From Flavobacterium soli DSM 19725 (lineage in GTDB: Bacteria; Bacteroidota; Bacteroidia; Flavobacteriales; Flavobacteriaceae): a stretch of DNA of 64,000 nucleotides. Position numbers and translations under genes: made by a program. Below are positions 1 to 9,500 of this stretch, in pieces. Every line of letters begins with the position of its first letter. The first letter of the stretch is position 1. Under the pieces are notes generated by a model. That model ran no database searches and was not told the DNA's origin. It saw nothing but the letters and a program-made list of their open reading frames with translations. The DNA lies in the NCBI RefSeq assembly GCF_000422705.1, contig NZ_KE383908.1, positions 94,162 through 158,161 of the forward strand. The letters are read 5' to 3'.

Positions 1-873
1 ACGATCACCGAGCCAGCGGCAATAATAGTGAGTACACAACCAGAGGATGTGGTTGCAACCTATGGAACTACAGCTACCTTTACCATAAGTGCTTCGAATG
101 TTGACAGCTACCAGTGGCAGATGAGTACTAATGGAACGGATTGGAATGACATCACCGATGGTGGTACCGAACCTTCTTATACAGGCAGCAGCACAACCAC
201 ACTAGTGGTGGCAAATGTCATAGCTGAACTTGATGGATATATCTTCAGGGTTGTATTGGCAAATGCCAATGATTGTGAAACCTTATCTGAAATTGCCACA
301 CTGCAGGTGACCAATGAACTTCTGGCAGTTGATGATGACTTTTCAGACGTCACTATCACTGAGGGGCAAGGAGGAATTGCAGGTGATGTAACAGCAAATG
401 ACATATCTAATGGCATGAGTGTGAATGATAGCACTATAACCATCAGCTTAACTGACAACGGAGGATTGACTGGTGCAACGATTGATACAAATGGAGTACT
501 AAGCATTCCAGCATCAGCCGTTGAAGGCACCTACACGTTAGGCTACACTATCTGTGAAGTTGCAGATTTGAATAACTGTAGCAGTGCAACCGTTATCGTT
601 GTGGTACAGCCTGACCTGTCCTTGACCGACTTAAAATTGATGGGAGTTAAGCTTTTTCCTAATCCAGCCACTACAGAAGTATTTATAAACATTGCTGACT
701 TGCGTGATGCTACAGTACGTGTATTTGATGTGAATGGCAGACGTTTATTAGAGCAGGCCATTTCAACTCAGTTGCACCGTATTGATGTTGCTTCATTTCC
801 TGCCGGAGTATATCTCTTCGATATTACTTCATCCAGAGGTAAGATAATCAAGAAGATAATCAAGCAAGAATAA
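1..873 (+). CDS. T9SS type A sorted surface protein, 3' end only
   Basis: The reading frame is open from the first base of the window, so the N-terminus lies upstream. The visible part (about 290 residues) starts with an Ig/SprB-like beta-sandwich segment (VSTQPEDVVATYG, then SYQWQ...) and a second acidic cadherin/Ig-like segment (AVDDDFSDVTITEGQGG). It ends in a type A T9SS sorting domain of about 75 residues: FPNPATTEV, VFDVNGRRL, FPAGVYLF and a basic tail KIIKKIIKQE. The family is exported by the type IX system and anchored or released at the cell surface. A strong hairpin terminator follows, so it is the last gene of its transcript. Substrate or partner cannot be told. Confidence 0.85.
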   Translation, partial: TITEPAAIIVSTQPEDVVATYGTTATFTISASNVDSYQWQMSTNGTDWNDITDGGTEPSYTGSSTTTLVVANVIAELDGYIFRVVLANANDCETLSEIATLQVTNELLAVDDDFSDVTITEGQGGIAGDVTANDISNGMSVNDSTITISLTDNGGLTGATIDTNGVLSIPASAVEGTYTLGYTICEVADLNNCSSATVIVVVQPDLSLTDLKLMGVKLFPNPATTEVFINIADLRDATVRVFDVNGRRLLEQAISTQLHRIDVASFPAGVYLFDITSSRGKIIKKIIKQE

Positions 874-922
874 ACAGAGAAGTAGTTTATCTCAAAGCGA
901 TTTAAATACTTTAATGACAACT

Positions 923-956
923 AACCAGCCAAGTATCCTTGGCTGGTTTTTTTTTT
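923..956 (+). terminator. Rho-independent terminator
   Basis: The inverted repeat AACCAGCCAAG / CTTGGCTGGTT with a 3-base loop is followed by a run of ten T, 50 bases after the stop codon of the T9SS gene. The rest of the gap to 1403 is AT-rich and holds only the operator/promoter listed next. Confidence 0.9.
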
Positions 957-1255
957 ATAGGGATATCTATCTGCCAGAATTCTAGGATACTACTTTTCCT
1001 TATAGATCATATCTAGATAAGAGATTCACCGACCCACCTTAGAAAAAGAGCATAATTTAACCTATCCAAACTTAGAGTATTAAAGACATGCGGTATCAGG
1101 CTAAATTACCAGTTTTAGAGTAGAAAATATCAAAAGCGGCTATTATATGTATGAAGAAAAGAGAGGCAATTCTATTAATGAAAATTATAAATTAGTTATT
1201 TAGTAAACAAATATTAGCCTGTAAGGAGATAAAAGGCTTCGTCTCTGATTAAAAC

Positions 1256-1300
1256 AAGTAAAACTACCTAGTCTTTTTTTAAAATTTCACTTTAACATTG
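1256..1300 (+). promoter_or_regulatory. Operator and -7 element of haem protein/oxidase operon
   Basis: The near-palindrome AAGTA-AAAC-TACCT (1256-1269) is followed exactly 23 bases later by TAACATTG (1293-1300), which matches the Bacteroidota -7 consensus TAnnTTTG at all but one position. The same arrangement with identical spacing occurs at 13624 and 17054. The inverted repeat would be centred near -42, a position typical of activators. No convincing -33 TTG is present. Confidence 0.65.
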
Positions 1301-1402
1301 TAATATAAAATTTCAATTCCCTGGAACAGTATAAGATGAAATTCTTTTGCCATAATGTTCTAGCTTCTTTATAGAATGATTAATAACTAAAAAATACCTA
1401 CT

Positions 1403-2944
1403 ATGTTAAAACGTAAAAACGAAGAAGATGAGCTAAACTTATCTAGAAAAACGGCAACCCCAGCCGAAAAAGCAATATTAAAGGCATCCCAAGAGGATAA
1501 CAAAGGAATCCTGGAGAATTTGATGGAGGGCTATGGAAAGCTTCTTATAGAAGATCCGATTAGACCCTTTCATGTAGAAGATTTGCAAAAAATAGTAGAC
1601 AATGTAGATTATGGTGTTTTAAAAGTACTGGAGGGCACTTGGGTCAGCTATAACAGTAAAAGTGATAACCAGAGTAAGAAACCATTTGTGGGTAGTGGCG
1701 TGCATACCACTATTATGCCTTCACCGGGTACAAACTCCGGAGGTATTCCTGGAAAATATAGTTTCGACTGTGAAGAATATATCGAAAAACTTATATTTAA
1801 TTTAGTTCCGGGCGGGGTTCGTAACCGCGGTGGCGGAAACGAGCAATTTTGCGGAGCCATAAAATATGAGCAAAGTATCAAAAGCGTTAACCAAATTTCT
1901 GGAGAAAGTACTTTAAAATACACGCCAATCCATGAGGAGAACGGAATGTATTTGTGGCTTAGCGATGTCTTTAACCATGCTGCTACAGCAGAATCTATAA
2001 AAGAGGATCGTGGCATACATGCCATTTCACCCGATAATCCGAATAAGGATTTATATAAGAGTGGCTATCAGGACGAAACACTTTTTCTTGTTAAGAATGA
2101 GCTGGGACAGGATGAATATGTAACCCTCGAAAATCTGAACGGTAGGAAATATTCTGAAATCATTGCATCCAAGGAACTCAAACCAGGAACAGGGCAAACC
2201 GGACCTTATTTTATTCCCGATTACTCCATTTCCCGAAGTGGTGTAATTCCACACGGTAGCACAATTACTTTATTGGGAGATATAGCTCCAAGCGGCTCAA
2301 ATTATGTAATTCCAGGTCCACCACAATTTCCAACAGGCAATGCTGCATGGAAATACGACCATCTTTCAATTTCCAGAACAATGGGAGGTGCCGGTGCGAG
2401 CGAGACGAACCCCATAAACCTCGATCAGCCGGCACCAGCATGGGTATTTGAAACGCTCAACGATCAAAATGACCCAGGAGAAAACAAAATCTATACACAG
2501 CGAATATTGGCAAATGATTTATATCCTTATTCCGTAAGACCTGATTTACGGCTACGTGACTCCATCAACGGAGAAGATATAAAAAACCATATACTGATTC
2601 AGATGTCGTCCAAAAATAAAACTGGAGCACAGGGTGGCATATTGAATGTTCCGTTTGTGAACCGTTTCGTCCCAACCGTAGAAATGAACATGAGCATGTG
2701 GATTGAAACAGTTATTGAAGACGGACGGGAAATCCTTCAGTTGCAATATGAACAGATCATATTCTTCGAATTCCATTTCGGCGATGACGGTGGCACTACA
2801 AGCTGGCCACACATTCAAGTCAATACGCTTCGTAAGATAGAAGATATACCTGCCGACCAGAGGCGTATAATAGACGAGCAATTTCCGGATGCTAATTTTA
2901 TTGGAGCTCCCGCAGCTTCAGGATGTCCGTATCATAAGGAATAA
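1403..2944 (+). CDS. Putative haem-binding (nitrobindin/FABP-like) protein
   Basis: A 513-residue protein without a signal peptide, so probably cytoplasmic. Residues around 75-85 (LEGTWVSYN) and about 150-190 (KYEQSI...TPIHEENGMYLWL) resemble the opening strand and the P-x-H-x-E-x-G signature of nitrobindin/THAP4-type haem-binding beta-barrels. The second half repeats a barrel-like pattern and ends near GCPYHKE. The assignment rests on these motifs only and the length is well above that of a single nitrobindin domain, so a two-barrel or peroxidase-like protein is possible. It heads an operon with two FAD oxidases (75 and 12 base gaps) and has the operator shared with the CTQ-oxidase cluster. 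That suggests a role with H2O2-forming enzymes (inference). Confidence 0.5.
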   Translation: MLKRKNEEDELNLSRKTATPAEKAILKASQEDNKGILENLMEGYGKLLIEDPIRPFHVEDLQKIVDNVDYGVLKVLEGTWVSYNSKSDNQSKKPFVGSGVHTTIMPSPGTNSGGIPGKYSFDCEEYIEKLIFNLVPGGVRNRGGGNEQFCGAIKYEQSIKSVNQISGESTLKYTPIHEENGMYLWLSDVFNHAATAESIKEDRGIHAISPDNPNKDLYKSGYQDETLFLVKNELGQDEYVTLENLNGRKYSEIIASKELKPGTGQTGPYFIPDYSISRSGVIPHGSTITLLGDIAPSGSNYVIPGPPQFPTGNAAWKYDHLSISRTMGGAGASETNPINLDQPAPAWVFETLNDQNDPGENKIYTQRILANDLYPYSVRPDLRLRDSINGEDIKNHILIQMSSKNKTGAQGGILNVPFVNRFVPTVEMNMSMWIETVIEDGREILQLQYEQIIFFEFHFGDDGGTTSWPHIQVNTLRKIEDIPADQRRIIDEQFPDANFIGAPAASGCPYHKE

Positions 2945-3019
2945 ACCAGGCTTCACAATGTTCCTTTTTTAGGCCCTTTTGAAGTTTTCAATTGGATAAG
3001 AATTAAATAGAAAAAAAAT

Positions 3020-4207
3020 ATGAACACAGAAAATTATGATGTAATTGTCATTGGTGGCGGTGCAATAGGCCTCGCCACGGCATATAATCTAGGTAAGCGG
3101 AAAGCTAAAACCCTGGTATTGGAGCAGTTTACTTTTGTGAATCAATTGGGTAGTTCGGCAGGAGTTTCACGCCAGTTCAGGATTCCGTATCCCGATGAAT
3201 ATATGGTGCAAATGGCTTTGGATGCCCAGCCTTATTGGGATGCCTTGCAAAAGGAAACCGATGCGACATTGCTCGATAAGGTAGGCACACTTTGGTTTGG
3301 AGATCCCAACGTGCATTCTACCGAAGGGAATATAGGTGAAGCTGAAAAGGCACTAAAGGCATTGAACGTTCCTTATACTACCTTGACAGCAAAAGAAATT
3401 GAAGACCAATACCATTTTAAGAATTTGCCCGAAACCTACACGGGATTGTTTCAACCAGATGGTGCCAGTATTAATTTCAAAGCAACTATTGAAACGCTTC
3501 TAAATCTTTGCAGGAAAGAAGAAAGTATTCAATTGGAAGAAAATTCGCCGGTGCTTAAAATCAATCAAGTAGGAAAACTATTTGAGGTTACTACGCCAAA
3601 AGGCATATATGTTACAGAGAAGCTGGCAATCATACCTGGGCCTTATATTAATAGCGTCATTAATCTGTTGGATTTTGAAATTGAAGCTACTTATTGGAAC
3701 ATGTCATCGGCTTACTTTAAGAAGACCGATCCAACCATCCAATATCCAACATGGTTTGTCTTCCAGAATGCAATCGGTGAAAATGGCAATCAGTTCTACG
3801 GTTTCCCTTCGGTCGATTGGGATAATCCAGACTATATTCGGGTAGCTCCTGATTTCGTTGTAGCTCCAATAGACGAACCCAAAGACAGGACCTTGATCCC
3901 TAACGAACAGGAACTGGCCTATACCTCACAATGGGTGCAAAACCACATGACTGGATTAAGTACGGAACCTGAATATACCTCAACATGCCTTATCGCTTTA
4001 AGCAAGATTCCAAATAAGGAGTTGCTGATTGATTTTGCACCGCCTTACGTGCCAAATCATAAGAACGTAGTGGTCTATGCAACCGGATGGGCGGCAAAAT
4101 TCACCCCTTTCCTCGGAAAGATAATGTCGGATCTTGTATTGGATGGGCATACGGATTTTGATATTACACCTTTCCAATTGGGACACAAATTCTTTAATTC
4201 AATTTAA
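3020..4207 (+). CDS. FAD-dependent oxidase, sarcosine/N-methyltryptophan oxidase type
   Basis: A 395-residue protein of the DAO/MTOX family. The N-terminus has a Rossmann dinucleotide motif (VIVIGGGAIGLATAYNL, residues 8-24), followed by the acidic end of strand 2 (LVLEQ) and the GSSAGVSRQFR segment typical of monomeric sarcosine and N-methyltryptophan oxidases. Cys323 in TSTCLIALS sits where these enzymes attach FAD covalently. Members oxidise secondary amines or amino acids with O2, releasing H2O2. It lies between the haem-binding protein and the amine oxidase, 12 bases before the latter, so it is co-transcribed. The exact substrate cannot be read from the sequence. Confidence 0.75.
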   Translation: MNTENYDVIVIGGGAIGLATAYNLGKRKAKTLVLEQFTFVNQLGSSAGVSRQFRIPYPDEYMVQMALDAQPYWDALQKETDATLLDKVGTLWFGDPNVHSTEGNIGEAEKALKALNVPYTTLTAKEIEDQYHFKNLPETYTGLFQPDGASINFKATIETLLNLCRKEESIQLEENSPVLKINQVGKLFEVTTPKGIYVTEKLAIIPGPYINSVINLLDFEIEATYWNMSSAYFKKTDPTIQYPTWFVFQNAIGENGNQFYGFPSVDWDNPDYIRVAPDFVVAPIDEPKDRTLIPNEQELAYTSQWVQNHMTGLSTEPEYTSTCLIALSKIPNKELLIDFAPPYVPNHKNVVVYATGWAAKFTPFLGKIMSDLVLDGHTDFDITPFQLGHKFFNSI

Positions 4208-4219
4208 ATTCACAAGATT

Positions 4220-5983
4220 ATGAATAAAAATACACCTTTAAATTCAGGGATGCATCCCGATTTAAAAACCGAAGTAGCCATTATTGGAGCAGGAACCTCA
4301 GGTTTATACACGGCTTACCGTTTGACAGCCGAAAAAAAATACAAGGCAAGCGAAGTACAGATCTTTGATATGGGCAAGAAGCTCGGAGGACGACTGGAAT
4401 CGGTTATGATGCCAGGAATGAATTTCTGGGGCGAACTTGGAGGCATGCGTTACCTGACTTCACAGGAAATCGTTACAACTTTGATTGAAGGATATCCGCT
4501 TAGCGAAAAGGACTTGAGCAAACGTACTCCAGTATTAAAGGACAAGATGACGCCTGTTCCTTTCCCGATGGGTGATCCAACGAAGTTACTTATGTATCTT
4601 AGGAAGGAGCATTTCAGGCAGGACGCTTGGACGGTTGCACAGAGTGAGGGTGAAAAGCTGCCGACACGCTATTACCTGAATGAGGGTGATTTCGGCTTTA
4701 GTTCTGATCAGCTATTCAACAAGATCATATACGATGTCCTGATGGCCGATCCTTGGGTTGCAAAAACTTATGGAAGCAAAATAAAAAAAGGAATTTCAAT
4801 CTATGACTACTCATTTGAATTGGACAGCCGTGATTGGGATGATATAAAACCTAAAATGGTATATAATTTTCCCGGTTCTCCGTATGACAAACGCAAGGTG
4901 AATGATTTAGGATTCTGGAATTTGATCAAAGATAGGGTTTCCCAAGAAGGCTATCAGTTTTTAGCAAATGCTGGCGGTTATTATTCCAATACGATCAATT
5001 GGAATTCAGCCGAAGCTTTTCCGTATATGGTAGGTGATTTCTCTGCCGGAACAATTTATAAGACTATCGAGGAAGGTTATGACAGTATTGCCTATGCCGT
5101 AGCCAATGCTTATATGGATAATGAAGGTGCTTGTATTTGGTCTGAAAATAAGCTACTTACTTTCACAAAGGACCATCCTTTAAAAGATACCCATAAATAT
5201 GAACTGACTTTTCTGAATCTGCAAACGAATACGCAATGGAAAGTCTATGCCAATACGCTGGTTCTTGCAATGCCAAGGAAGTCCCTGGAACTCTTAGATC
5301 AGGAAAATTTCTTTTTCAATACCAATGAGGATTCTACCATAAGCAAGAACATCCGTTCGGTGATCATGGAGCCAGCCTTTAAGATCCTGATGGGCTTTGA
5401 ATATCCGTGGTGGAAAGAGTTGGGATTGGACTCAGGACATTCCATTACCGATTTGCCAATGCGTCAATGTTACTATTTTGGGACTGATGAGCAAACCCAA
5501 AATTCAATGCTATTGGGAAGCTACGGTGATATGGAAACCGAAACATTCTGGAAAGCACTGTCGGATGACAAAGTCCTTTTTGAAGTAAAGCCTGCCAAAT
5601 CAGTATCGTTAAAGGAACTTCATCACTTCGACGATGTTCAGGCAACAAAATTGATGGTTGCAGAAATAATGAATCAGCTTCGTGAGTTGCACGGTGATAA
5701 GGTAAAGATACCGGAACCTTATGTAACCTATTTCAGGGATTGGACAGATGACCCTTTTGGAGCAGGATACCATGCCTGGAAAGCAGGCTACTCAGTTGAA
5801 AAGGTAATGCCTTACATGAGAAAACCTTTCGACAACGAGCAAATCCATATTTGCGGAGAAGCCTATTCTGATCAGCAAGGTTGGGTGGAAGGTGCTTTCT
5901 GTGAAGCCGAAAAAATGCTGCGGGAGTATTTTGGACTCGATTGTCCGGTGTGGCTAGATCCTGATTACTATTTGGGATGGTAA
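4220..5983 (+). CDS. Flavin amine oxidase (L-amino-acid oxidase-like)
   Basis: A 587-residue flavoprotein. The FAD-binding motif is at residues 19-35 (VAIIGAGTSGLYTAYRL), the second signature GGRLE at 56-60, and the substrate-side GGMRY at 74-78, as in L-amino-acid oxidases and tryptophan 2-monooxygenase/VioA/RebO-type enzymes. The C-terminus has the usual FAD-closing segment (ICGEAYSDQQGWVEGA). The reaction would be oxidation of an amine or amino acid to the imine with H2O2 release. There is no signal peptide. It is the last gene of the operon starting at 1403 and is followed by a terminator. Substrate choice (aromatic amino acids are one option) is inference. Confidence 0.75.
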   Translation: MNKNTPLNSGMHPDLKTEVAIIGAGTSGLYTAYRLTAEKKYKASEVQIFDMGKKLGGRLESVMMPGMNFWGELGGMRYLTSQEIVTTLIEGYPLSEKDLSKRTPVLKDKMTPVPFPMGDPTKLLMYLRKEHFRQDAWTVAQSEGEKLPTRYYLNEGDFGFSSDQLFNKIIYDVLMADPWVAKTYGSKIKKGISIYDYSFELDSRDWDDIKPKMVYNFPGSPYDKRKVNDLGFWNLIKDRVSQEGYQFLANAGGYYSNTINWNSAEAFPYMVGDFSAGTIYKTIEEGYDSIAYAVANAYMDNEGACIWSENKLLTFTKDHPLKDTHKYELTFLNLQTNTQWKVYANTLVLAMPRKSLELLDQENFFFNTNEDSTISKNIRSVIMEPAFKILMGFEYPWWKELGLDSGHSITDLPMRQCYYFGTDEQTQNSMLLGSYGDMETETFWKALSDDKVLFEVKPAKSVSLKELHHFDDVQATKLMVAEIMNQLRELHGDKVKIPEPYVTYFRDWTDDPFGAGYHAWKAGYSVEKVMPYMRKPFDNEQIHICGEAYSDQQGWVEGAFCEAEKMLREYFGLDCPVWLDPDYYLGW

Positions 5984-6057
5984 GGATTACCTTCCTTGAT
6001 GGATGCTACAGCAAAAAATAGCAGACAGCTTCAGCTAATGCAAGGTAGTTGCAAATA

Positions 6058-6106
6058 AAAACCAGTTAAACTGCCTTTCTAGGGTAGTTTGGCTGGTTTG
6101 ATTTTA
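6058..6106 (+). terminator. Terminator after oxidase operon
   Basis: The imperfect hairpin AAACCAG...AAACT / AGTTT...CTGGTTT is followed by a weak T-rich tail, about 75 bases after the amine oxidase stop. The remaining stretch to 6529 is very AT-rich leader DNA in which I see no gene and no clear promoter. Confidence 0.65.
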
Positions 6107-6529
6107 TAATAGCAACTTTTCTTTTCAGAAAAACCTACAACCGTGACTTACAACTTCAATTGAAAGCTCTAGCAAAAATTTCTTCTTTCATTACAATACG
6201 GTTTAAAATCATAACTCAACTTTTAAAATTTGTTAAATATTTGACTACTATTTAAATTCAAACAAGTATTCATAAAAACCACAAGCAGTATGAAAAACCT
6301 TATAGAATAAGGAATAGCCACAAAAACACCTGAATAACAACATATTATAAAACAACAAAACAAACTTCGGATCATCATATTGAAATAAAAAAAATATTTT
6401 ACTTGTTAAAAATTTATTAAATTAGCAATCCACAGAATCCTATTACTAATTTAAAAATCTACTTATGTAAAAACTTACCCCTACCTCCGTACCCCAAAAA
6501 ATAATACTTAACCCAAAAACCCTTTTCTT

Positions 6530-9500
6530 ATGGAACAGCATCCATTTCCAAGGCAGAAGCTATTTCTTGCCCTGACGTTCTTTGCGCTATTTTTCATGGG
6601 CATATTCAGCTCACACGCCCAAACCCCTCCCGGCGTCGGCCTATTCTGGGACAGCCAGGTAGGCTGCCAGATAGGCATCCCCGATGATAAACGTTTTAAA
6701 TTCCTAGAAGACATAGAAGAGTCTGAATGCCTCCGTGTCTGCGACCTTAGTGAGGTCAATTATGAATTGTTCTACTTGCCTGCAGGTGCTACTACTACCT
6801 GGAGTGTTGTGGGAGGTACACTACTCACCTCCGCAAACGATGGCTGTACTGTGCTATGGGAAAACGTTGGAATGGGGTCCATTTCCATGACCATTGCACT
6901 TCCCGGAAGCACGATCAGCAAGACGTTATGTATTGAGAAAATGGAGTTACCAACTGCCCTTTTTGAGATTCCCAACCAGACGGCACCCGACCACTTTGTG
7001 ACCTGCAGTGACCAGCTGATCAACTTTACCAATCTTTCTTTCCCCAACACAGGCTCTTCCCTGATTGGATACTTTTGGGATTTTGGTGACGGTACATCCT
7101 CCACAGCATTTGAACCTACTCACACCTATGCTCATGAAGGCGAATATAAGGTGAGGCTTACGGTAACAAACGCCTGTAATTGCAAGGCTACCTTTGAGAT
7201 GAAAGTCTTTGCCAGACGCCGCGGGTTTGAAATCCTTTGCCCGACGGTTGTATGTGAAGGTCAATCTGCCCTCTACACCCTACCCTTTGATGGAGTTCAA
7301 GTCTGCAATGGCAACTATAATTGGTCGGTCGTTGGAGGCCAGATCATTTCACAAGGCAACGGCACTGTCGAGGTGCTCTGGAACAATGTGGACGAGCTTG
7401 GCTTTGGCTATGTGACCTTTGACCCTCAAAATTGTGACCTGCCTTGTCTGGAACCTTCAACCATAAAAGTACCAGTAGTTCTGAGCAAGGGTACCATCCA
7501 AGGCCCAACAGAACTATGCCTCCGAGAACAGGCACGCTATAAACTTCCGCAATGGCCCACTACCGATGTCCAATGGGAAATTGTGGGCAATACCAACAAT
7601 GACCTGGCTGAAATAATGCTTACCGACCAACGTAATGAAATTATTGTAGTCCCCCTTGTTCCTGGTACGCTAACACTAAGGGCCGTCTACACTAATACCT
7701 TGCTGGGTTGCAGTGGGCAGGCCGAATTCACAATCAGCGTGGCACCTCCCTTGGAGATCATTGGAGAGGGCAATTTCTGTGAAAACAGCTCAGGGAGCTT
7801 CACCAATTCTGCAAATGCGGTAGTGACGTGGATACTGACAGACGACTCCGATGCAGTAGTAGCTACTGCAACAGGAACAACGTTCAACTATATTTTCTCA
7901 GAACCAGGAAACTATTCGCTTGCAGTGGAAGCGCCTGACTTCTGCAGTGCCGATGAAAAAAGCATAACCGTGATTGCCTTGCCAGAAAAGCCTGATGGCT
8001 TGAATGGTGATACCGAAGTATGTCCGAATGCTCCATATCCTTACAGCGTTCAAAATCCAGATCCCAACAGTACCTACTCATGGATGGTAACCAATGGTAC
8101 CGTCTTGGGTTCTTCCGATGGAGAAGAAGTGAACATCACCTTCAATGGAACATTTCCTGCTACGGTTGCCGTATACCGCAAGACGATAAGCCCTGTTGAG
8201 TGTGTTTCTGAACCCGAAATCATTGCGGTGCAGCAGGTACCCGTAAACGCTGCTATAACTGCAAGCCAGGGATCAACAGTATGTGCCAGTTCCATTGCTT
8301 CTTACAAGGCAGTACAGAATGGAACTTCCAGCCTTTTTACTGATGGTGATTCCTATACCTGGACTCTATCAGATCCTACATTGGGAAGTGTCATCGACGG
8401 ACAGGGAACCAACGAAATAGATGTGATGTGGAATGAAGTGTCTGCACCTACTGTCGTTACCCTAACCCTGACAATCAGCAAATGCACACTGAACCCTGCA
8501 CCACAATTTACCATGCAGGTCACTATCAATCCTAAAACCCTGATCCAGATCCTGGCCTCTGAAAATCCGATCTGTGCTGGTCCACTTTATACCGTAACCT
8601 ATACCGTTGCGGCTACAAACGGGGTACCACTCAGTTCCTCCGATGTGGTTACATGGAATCTAGGAAATGGTACCTATACCACAGCAGCGGGTGTCTTCAG
8701 CCAGAGCAGGACGTTCAACAATACAAGCGGAACTAACATCGATGTACTGATTACTGCGGTAATAGCTAACGCCAATGGATGTGGCACAAGCAATACGGCG
8801 GTGTGGACCACAACCGTACTGCCCAATCCTCCTGCAATAGCAACATTGACCTCAGGAGGCAATACCTTCTGCAATGCCTCGGAAGTGAACTCGGTACTGA
8901 CCGTTTCCTCCAATACTACAGGTGTGCTTATCCAATGGTACAGGAATGGAGTACTGCTTCCAGGAGAAACAGGAACTTCGCTTACGGTAACGTCTGCACT
9001 AAATTTTGGTAACTATACTTTCAGGGCTACCAACCCGAATGGCTGCATTGCAGTATCAAACGTGATGACAATCTATCAGCAATGCGGTACCGCTCCGGGT
9101 TGCACAACAAACGGTGTGGTGCAGAACAATGCCTCACTGACAGCCTGTGGCACCATTACGCTATCGGCAACCGCCACACCAGCTCCTATCTCCAGCGAAT
9201 GGAAAGTACTCGGAACAGGTTCTGAAAATTATAGCATCAGTGGCAACATCCTCACAGGTGCACCTGGCTTATATACCCTGATCTTCGAAGCCGTATATCC
9301 GTGTGTAGAAGGTGGGGTCACCAAAAAATGGGAATCCAAGCAGGTGATCATCCCGTATGCTCCCGACTTCTCCTACATGACGGAATGTAACGCCAACAAT
9401 ACCTTCAATGTCAACTTCATTGACAACAGTAATTTCTATGCTGGAGTATCCAGCCCACAGGTACGTTTCTACTACAAGACTGCTGGAGCGGCCTCGTTTA

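Noticed and set aside
6403..6425. TTG...TAAATTAG as a promoter for the giant PKD gene
   Set aside because: The spacing of 12 bases is too short for the Bacteroidota -33/-7 pair and the -7 match is poor.
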